Below, piece by piece: positions 60,012 to 64,000 of a stretch of DNA of 64,000 nt (within the stretch, counting starts at the first letter, position 1; every line of letters starts with the position of its first letter). Where the stretch lies: the NCBI GenBank assembly GCA_934087515.1, contig CAKOIY010000001.1, forward strand, positions 1 through 64,000, read 5' to 3'. This DNA is from an uncultured Bacilli bacterium. GTDB lineage: Bacteria > Bacillota_I > Bacilli_A > RF39 > UBA660. Under the pieces are notes generated by a model. It saw only the letters and a list, made by a program, of their open reading frames with translations, had not been told where the DNA came from and ran no database searches. The translations under genes were made by a program, and so were the position numbers.

Positions 60012-61892
60012 ATGAGAAGGAAATTAAAAAATAATAAGGGTTTTGCTATGGCTGAGTTATTGGCTGTTTCTATGGTAATATTGCTTCTTTTTTCTATTCT
60101 TTTTTCTAATTATTTACCACTTGTTGCAGAATATGAGAATAGGCTTAGTTATAATGATGTAACTGCGGAGTATGCTGGTTATTATGTTAGAAAGATGTAT
60201 TTGACTGATGATAATAAATTGTCTAGTTCTACTAAAAATTTTATTAATGATGGTATTGGTAATAAGGCTTTTTATAAGGTTTATGATAAGAGTAGTAAAA
60301 TTAATAATGTTTGTTCTTGGTATTCTAATTTGCAAGCTGATGATAAAAAAGTTGCTGCTAGGAATTATTGTAATAATATTTTAGAGGAGTATGGTGTTGA
60401 AGAAATAATTATTACTAATTATAGTATGACTAATGTTAAGAGTAAGTATACTGAATCTTCTGGAAAACTTTATAAGTATATAAAGTATTTACCTGAATAT
60501 AAGAATACTATTTATAAGGGTGATAATGATTTATATAGGATTATTTTAAAAACTAAAGATGGTTATGCTACTACTCCGATTGATACTGATTATTATACTC
60601 CTGGTAGTTGTTTTGTTGGTAGAAGTGTTTCTGGTGGCATTGAAATTACTAAATATAATATGTCTGGTAGTGATTGTGGCTCTAGTGTTACTATAAGAAA
60701 AGATAAGAAACTTACTATGAAGAATAGTGCTGGTAAGAGTATAACTGGTAAGGTTGTTTCTATTGGAAATAGTGCTTTTAAGGATCTTGAAGTTACTTCT
60801 ATTAATTTAAATAGTATGGTAAAGAGTATTGGTGCTAGTGCATTTGAAGGTTCTAAACTTGAGAGTGATAGTATTAATTTGACTGGTGTTACTAGTATTG
60901 GAGATAGAGCTTTTAAAAATACTCAAATTAGTAGTATTGATATACCTTCTAGGGTTACAAAAGTTGGAAAAGAAGCATTTGCTAATAATAGTAAGCTTAC
61001 TTCAATTAAGATTAATAATAGTGTTGTTAGTGAAGGGGAATTTATGAAATCTGGTGATAATAGTGTTATTAGTTATATTAATCTTGGAAGTGTTACTAAA
61101 ATAAGTAAAAATATGTTTTATAACTTTAAGTTTTCTAGTGATAGTGCTATAGTAATGTCAAATGTTACTAATATTGATGAAAGTGCTTTTGCAAGTGATG
61201 CTATTCAAAAAATAAATAATATCTCTATTAGTAAAGTTACTAGTGTTGGTAATAAGGCTTTTTATAATTTAGATATTAAGAATTTGGTTTTAGGTAATAT
61301 TAGTAGTATAGGTGATAAGGCATTTGCTTTAAGTAGTGGTAGTAGTAATAGTAATAGTTTACCTAAAGTTGATTTGAGTTTTGTTACTGTTTTAGGAAAT
61401 AATGCTTTTGAAAATAGAAAGATTGATGAATTAAATCTTAGTGGTTCTAGTATTGCTTCTATTTCTAACTATGCTTTTAAATCTTGTGATATTTCTAGTG
61501 TTACTTTTTCTGATAAGATTACTAGTGTTGGAGAAGGTAGTTTTGAAGGAAATAATTTTAATAAAATTGATTTACCTAGTTCTTTAACTAATATTGGGGT
61601 TAATGCTTTTAAGGAAAACTCTAATATTACTAGTTTTGATTTACCAGCTTCTTTAAATGTTATTGGAAATGGTGCTTTTGATAGTTGGAGTAAACTTGAA
61701 ACTATTAATAATAATTCTACTAAATTTAATGATTATGATAATTGGTGTATGGTTGTTGCTAGTGGTGATACTAGTTGTAAAGCTGAAAAGAGTGATACTG
61801 GTTATGCTATAGGTATTGGTGATAGAAGTATTAATGTAGTTAATAGTAATAGTAATAAAACTTCTGAGAATGGGGGTAATAGTAATGAATAA
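60012..61892 (+). CDS. Prepilin-like protein with BspA-type leucine-rich repeats
   Basis: The 626-aa protein begins with a prepilin signal, KNNKGFAMAELLAVSMVIL (Gly10, Glu15 at +5). After a head region with three to four cysteines come about a dozen BspA/LRR_5 repeats (residues ~250-590), each with a core such as VTSIGDRAFKN or ITSVGEGSFEGN. BspA-type repeats bind host or surface ligands in other bacteria, so a pilus-borne adhesin is a reasonable inference. ATG 60012 follows AGGTG. It overlaps the next prepilin gene by eight bases. Confidence 0.86.
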   Translation: MRRKLKNNKGFAMAELLAVSMVILLLFSILFSNYLPLVAEYENRLSYNDVTAEYAGYYVRKMYLTDDNKLSSSTKNFINDGIGNKAFYKVYDKSSKINNVCSWYSNLQADDKKVAARNYCNNILEEYGVEEIIITNYSMTNVKSKYTESSGKLYKYIKYLPEYKNTIYKGDNDLYRIILKTKDGYATTPIDTDYYTPGSCFVGRSVSGGIEITKYNMSGSDCGSSVTIRKDKKLTMKNSAGKSITGKVVSIGNSAFKDLEVTSINLNSMVKSIGASAFEGSKLESDSINLTGVTSIGDRAFKNTQISSIDIPSRVTKVGKEAFANNSKLTSIKINNSVVSEGEFMKSGDNSVISYINLGSVTKISKNMFYNFKFSSDSAIVMSNVTNIDESAFASDAIQKINNISISKVTSVGNKAFYNLDIKNLVLGNISSIGDKAFALSSGSSNSNSLPKVDLSFVTVLGNNAFENRKIDELNLSGSSIASISNYAFKSCDISSVTFSDKITSVGEGSFEGNNFNKIDLPSSLTNIGVNAFKENSNITSFDLPASLNVIGNGAFDSWSKLETINNNSTKFNDYDNWCMVVASGDTSCKAEKSDTGYAIGIGDRSINVVNSNSNKTSENGGNSNE

Positions 61893-62559
61893 TAAGGGTA
61901 TGACTATTGTTGAACTTATTGTAACTTTTTCTCTTTTACTTGTTATTGTAGTTGGTATGTTTAATTTGATAACTGATGTTAAGCTTGAACTTGAGAATAA
62001 GCAAATAGGGAAGGATTTTACTGAGTATTCTTCTACTATAGGGAATAAGATACAATATGATTTTTTAAATAGTAAGATTGGTTCTATTGCTTTTAAGAAT
62101 AGTGGTAATGAATGGAGTTGTGTAAATAGATCCGGTCCCTGTGTAAGTGTTCCTAGTGGTGGTTATATGTTTGGTAACAAAAGTATAACTTTTGATGAGC
62201 TTAATAGTATGTGTAAGGATATTACTCCTTGTGTTGTTTATTCTTATAAGAATGGTAATAATGATGATTTTAGAGTTATTGGTCTTAATATAGAGCCTAG
62301 TAGCTCTGGTGCTTTAGCTAAATATGGTATATATTATAATGGTGTTTTTGAAGCTATTCCTGATCAAGATTATGTTGAGATTAAGAATGTTATTAATGTT
62401 AGTGATTCTGATGAAGAAGAAGATGTTGTTGCTAAGAAACCAGAGGCTAGATATGAGAATGATTTATTTGTTATTGATTTTCCTTTTTATTTAGTTGATA
62501 GTAATAAGAATTATGGTTTTAAAATTGTTTATTCTTTTGATACTAAAGAAAATAAATAA
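61885..62559 (+). CDS. Small prepilin-like protein
   Basis: The 224-aa protein starts MNNKGMTIVELIVTFSLLLVIVVGM, a prepilin signal (Gly5, Glu10) with Met at +1. It continues with a helix and a globular part containing four cysteines (WSCVNRSGPC and MCKDITPC), which resembles minor pseudopilins (GspJ/ComGF size class). ATG 61885 has GGGGG and overlaps the previous gene, so both are coexpressed. A role in priming the pilus carrying the LRR pilin is inferred. Confidence 0.8.
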   Translation: MNNKGMTIVELIVTFSLLLVIVVGMFNLITDVKLELENKQIGKDFTEYSSTIGNKIQYDFLNSKIGSIAFKNSGNEWSCVNRSGPCVSVPSGGYMFGNKSITFDELNSMCKDITPCVVYSYKNGNNDDFRVIGLNIEPSSSGALAKYGIYYNGVFEAIPDQDYVEIKNVINVSDSDEEEDVVAKKPEARYENDLFVIDFPFYLVDSNKNYGFKIVYSFDTKENK

Positions 62560-63490
62560 TAATTATTAATATTAGTACACTTATTATTCCGTGTATAATT
62601 CTTGAAATTAAGAAGGGTAAGTATTTTACCTTTTTTTTGTGCAAGATACTCATTATTTGAAAGTGAACTGAGAATCCTCCGAATGAGATTAGAAACATTG
62701 ATAGTAATACTTTTATGTTATAGTCTATGTTTGATATGGATAGGTATTTTAGACCACTTGTCATTTCTAAGATTCCTATTAAGGGTATTGTTATGATGTT
62801 TTTTGTTTTGAATAGTATGTTTATTATTATAAGAAAGAATGTTATTATTCCGAATATATTTATTAGGGTTTCTATGCTTGTTTTTATACTGGTTATTAAA
62901 GTTGTGAATAGATTTGTGTTATTTATTTTGGTGTTTAGGTATTTTAGATTGTTTATTTTGGTATTTGGTATGCTTTTTGTTTGATTATAGTTTTTAAATA
63001 TTATTCCTATTATAATATTTCCTAGTATATGTGATATTAGAAGCATTATTCCTATTTTTTGATTTTTTAGGAACATTATTCCGACTGTATTTACGATGAA
63101 TAAAGGATTTGAGAAGAATGAAAACATTAGTATTTTTTGAGCGTCTTTGGTGTCTATTTGTTTTTTATTTAGTAAGTCGTTTATATATTTTGCACTGCTG
63201 GGAAATCCTGTTATCATGCTCATAAAGAAGATGAAGGCTCCTTCTCCTTTGGTTTTAAATAATATATTCATTGGTTTTTTGAAGATATTTCCTAGGACTT
63301 TTGGTATGTCTATTTCTACTAGGATTGATGATATTATGAACATGGGAAATAATGATGGCATGATGTTTTTTAGGAAAAGGTTGCTACTAAAGGTTATTGT
63401 TTGGTTAAGGGTGTTTGAGTTTAGAAATATATTTATTATGGCGATTAGTAGGGTGATAATAATTGTAAAGGAATATAATTTTTTTTTCAT
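62543..63490 (-). CDS. ylbJ: Sporulation membrane protein YlbJ (nucleoside-recognition family)
   Basis: The 315-aa protein has about eight membrane segments and the YlbJ pattern: LFLKNIMPSLFPMFIISSIL at the start, FFMSMITGFPSSAKYINDLL, MFSFFSNPLFIVNTVG, and FLISFGGFSVHFQIMSIL. YlbJ is required for resistant spores in Bacillus, with a transport-like fold of the gate/nucleoside-recognition superfamily. It is adjacent to an ylbL-like gene, as in Bacillus. It overlaps the end of the small prepilin gene by 17 bases on the opposite strand. Confidence 0.9.
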   Translation of the reverse strand: MKKKLYSFTIIITLLIAIINIFLNSNTLNQTITFSSNLFLKNIMPSLFPMFIISSILVEIDIPKVLGNIFKKPMNILFKTKGEGAFIFFMSMITGFPSSAKYINDLLNKKQIDTKDAQKILMFSFFSNPLFIVNTVGIMFLKNQKIGIMLLISHILGNIIIGIIFKNYNQTKSIPNTKINNLKYLNTKINNTNLFTTLITSIKTSIETLINIFGIITFFLIIINILFKTKNIITIPLIGILEMTSGLKYLSISNIDYNIKVLLSMFLISFGGFSVHFQIMSILHKKKVKYLPFLISRIIHGIISVLILIIIIYFL

Positions 63491-63533
63491 ATTTCACCTA
63501 ATTTCCTGTTATAATTATATTGGAGAGATGATT

Positions 63534-64000
63534 ATGAAGAACGATATGATTAGAAATTTTAAAGATAAAATAAGACAATTTTTTAAGAATCCTAAGGAGG
63601 TTGTTTCATTTTTTTTGCCTATAGTTATTACTCTTTGTTTGCTTATTCCTGTTCCTTATTATATAAAACTTGGGGGAGGTACTATTAAGCTTAATGATAA
63701 GATTAATATAAAGGGGGAGGCTAGTAGTGATGGTTCTTTGGAGGCTTTGTATGTTAAGGAGTCTAAGGGGATAGTGTTTACTTATTTACTTTCTTATGTT
63801 GTTCCGTCTTTTGATAAGGAAAAGATTGAGGATGTTTATATTGATAATGAGGATGATGATTCTTATAATTATCGTGAAAAGCTTTATTTTACTACTTCTT
63901 TAGATGCTGCGACTAAGGTTGCTTTTGAGAAGGCTGGTAAAAAGGTTGATATTGCTTCTAGTAAGTTTTTAGTTATATATATTGATAAAGATTCTAAGAG
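63534..64000 (+). CDS. ylbL: YlbL/SepM-type PDZ-Lon peptidase (3' truncated by window)
   Basis: The first ~155 residues are present and the frame stays open to the last base. A short basic N-terminus, one membrane helix (VVSFFLPIVITLCLLI) and PVPYYIKLGGG ... YFTTSLDAATKVAFEKAG fit the start of YlbL/SepM, a membrane peptidase with a PDZ and a Lon-like proteolytic domain (both outside the window). ATG 63534 is 3 bases after GGAGAGATG; ATG 63528 is the alternative. Divergent from ylbJ with a 43-bp gap, so the two promoters overlap. Confidence 0.8.
   Translation, partial: MKNDMIRNFKDKIRQFFKNPKEVVSFFLPIVITLCLLIPVPYYIKLGGGTIKLNDKINIKGEASSDGSLEALYVKESKGIVFTYLLSYVVPSFDKEKIEDVYIDNEDDDSYNYREKLYFTTSLDAATKVAFEKAGKKVDIASSKFLVIYIDKDSK

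Noticed and set aside
1..64000. Genetic code 4 (TGA as Trp), suggested by AT richness and Mollicutes-like features
   Set aside because: TGA ends recognisable full-length proteins (ftsY, arcB, the 5054 PBP), and Trp is encoded by TGG.
1..64000. CRISPR array, insertion sequence or prophage
   Set aside because: No regularly spaced repeats, transposase, integrase or phage structural genes were seen; the only mobile-looking region is 38-40.7 kb.

Overview
The window looks like chromosomal DNA from an uncultured, very AT-rich, endospore-forming Bacillota, probably of the class Bacilli. The sporulation and spore-coat set points that way: SpoIVA, SpoIIIAH, GerE, GerM, YlbJ, a SpoVB-type flippase and a CotD-like coat protein. 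So do Bacillus-type gene pairs (rpsU-yqeY, gerE-gerM, ylbJ-ylbL) and Bacillus-type promoters, MraZ boxes and LexA boxes. TGA is used as a stop (for example at the ends of arcB and ftsY), so the code is 11 rather than the Mollicutes code 4. Most genes lie on the + strand, whose coding sequence is rich in T and G.

Layout. 1-3.7 kb: end of a pilin-like protein, a small XRE/toxin-antitoxin-like pair, a patatin phospholipase, rpoZ, and recX with a LexA-type box. 3.8-8.4 kb: rplS with a leader, signal peptidase I, a class B PBP, rpmG, efp. 8.4-12.6 kb: a giant prepilin, spoIIIAH, gerE (with a sigma-K-like promoter), gerM and two tRNAs. 12.6-18.3 kb: uppS and a five-gene cassette of paralogous membrane-anchored helical-repeat proteins alternating with small acidic partner proteins; I recognise no described system in it. 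18.3-24 kb: ftsY-ylxM and a secreted subtilase with a secreted partner. 24-28.7 kb: spoIVA, ftsA-ftsZ, an HD protein, tRNA-Arg. 28.8-33.2 kb: DUF362, a PAP2 phosphatase, an LCP protein. 33.2-38 kb: a complete arginine deiminase operon arcABCD. 38-40.7 kb: an accessory patch with an orphan SOS promoter, a dead fic fragment, RhuM, a CotD-like gene and an intact Fic gene. 40.8-49 kb: ygjV, an orphan Dam methylase, a DacF-like carboxypeptidase, a SpoVB-like flippase, ffh, rpsU-yqeY. 49-53 kb: two more giant prepilins. 53-57 kb: a reduced dcw cluster mraZ-rsmH-ftsL-pbpB. 57-62.6 kb: a thioredoxin-like protein, a GspE ATPase with a long Asn/Gln-rich tail, and two prepilins, one with BspA-type leucine-rich repeats. 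62.5-64 kb: ylbJ and the start of an ylbL/sepM gene.

How it fits together. Four processes dominate: cell-wall growth and division, sporulation, protein export, and an expanded type IV pilus/pseudopilus-like surface system. The last has five prepilin-like proteins with large ectodomains plus the assembly ATPase, but no prepilin peptidase or platform protein in the window. The arc operon would supply ATP from arginine. Strand-specific base skew is strong enough to shape protein composition: the few - strand proteins are rich in Asn, Lys, Ile and Thr, and the + strand proteins in Val, Gly and Asp.
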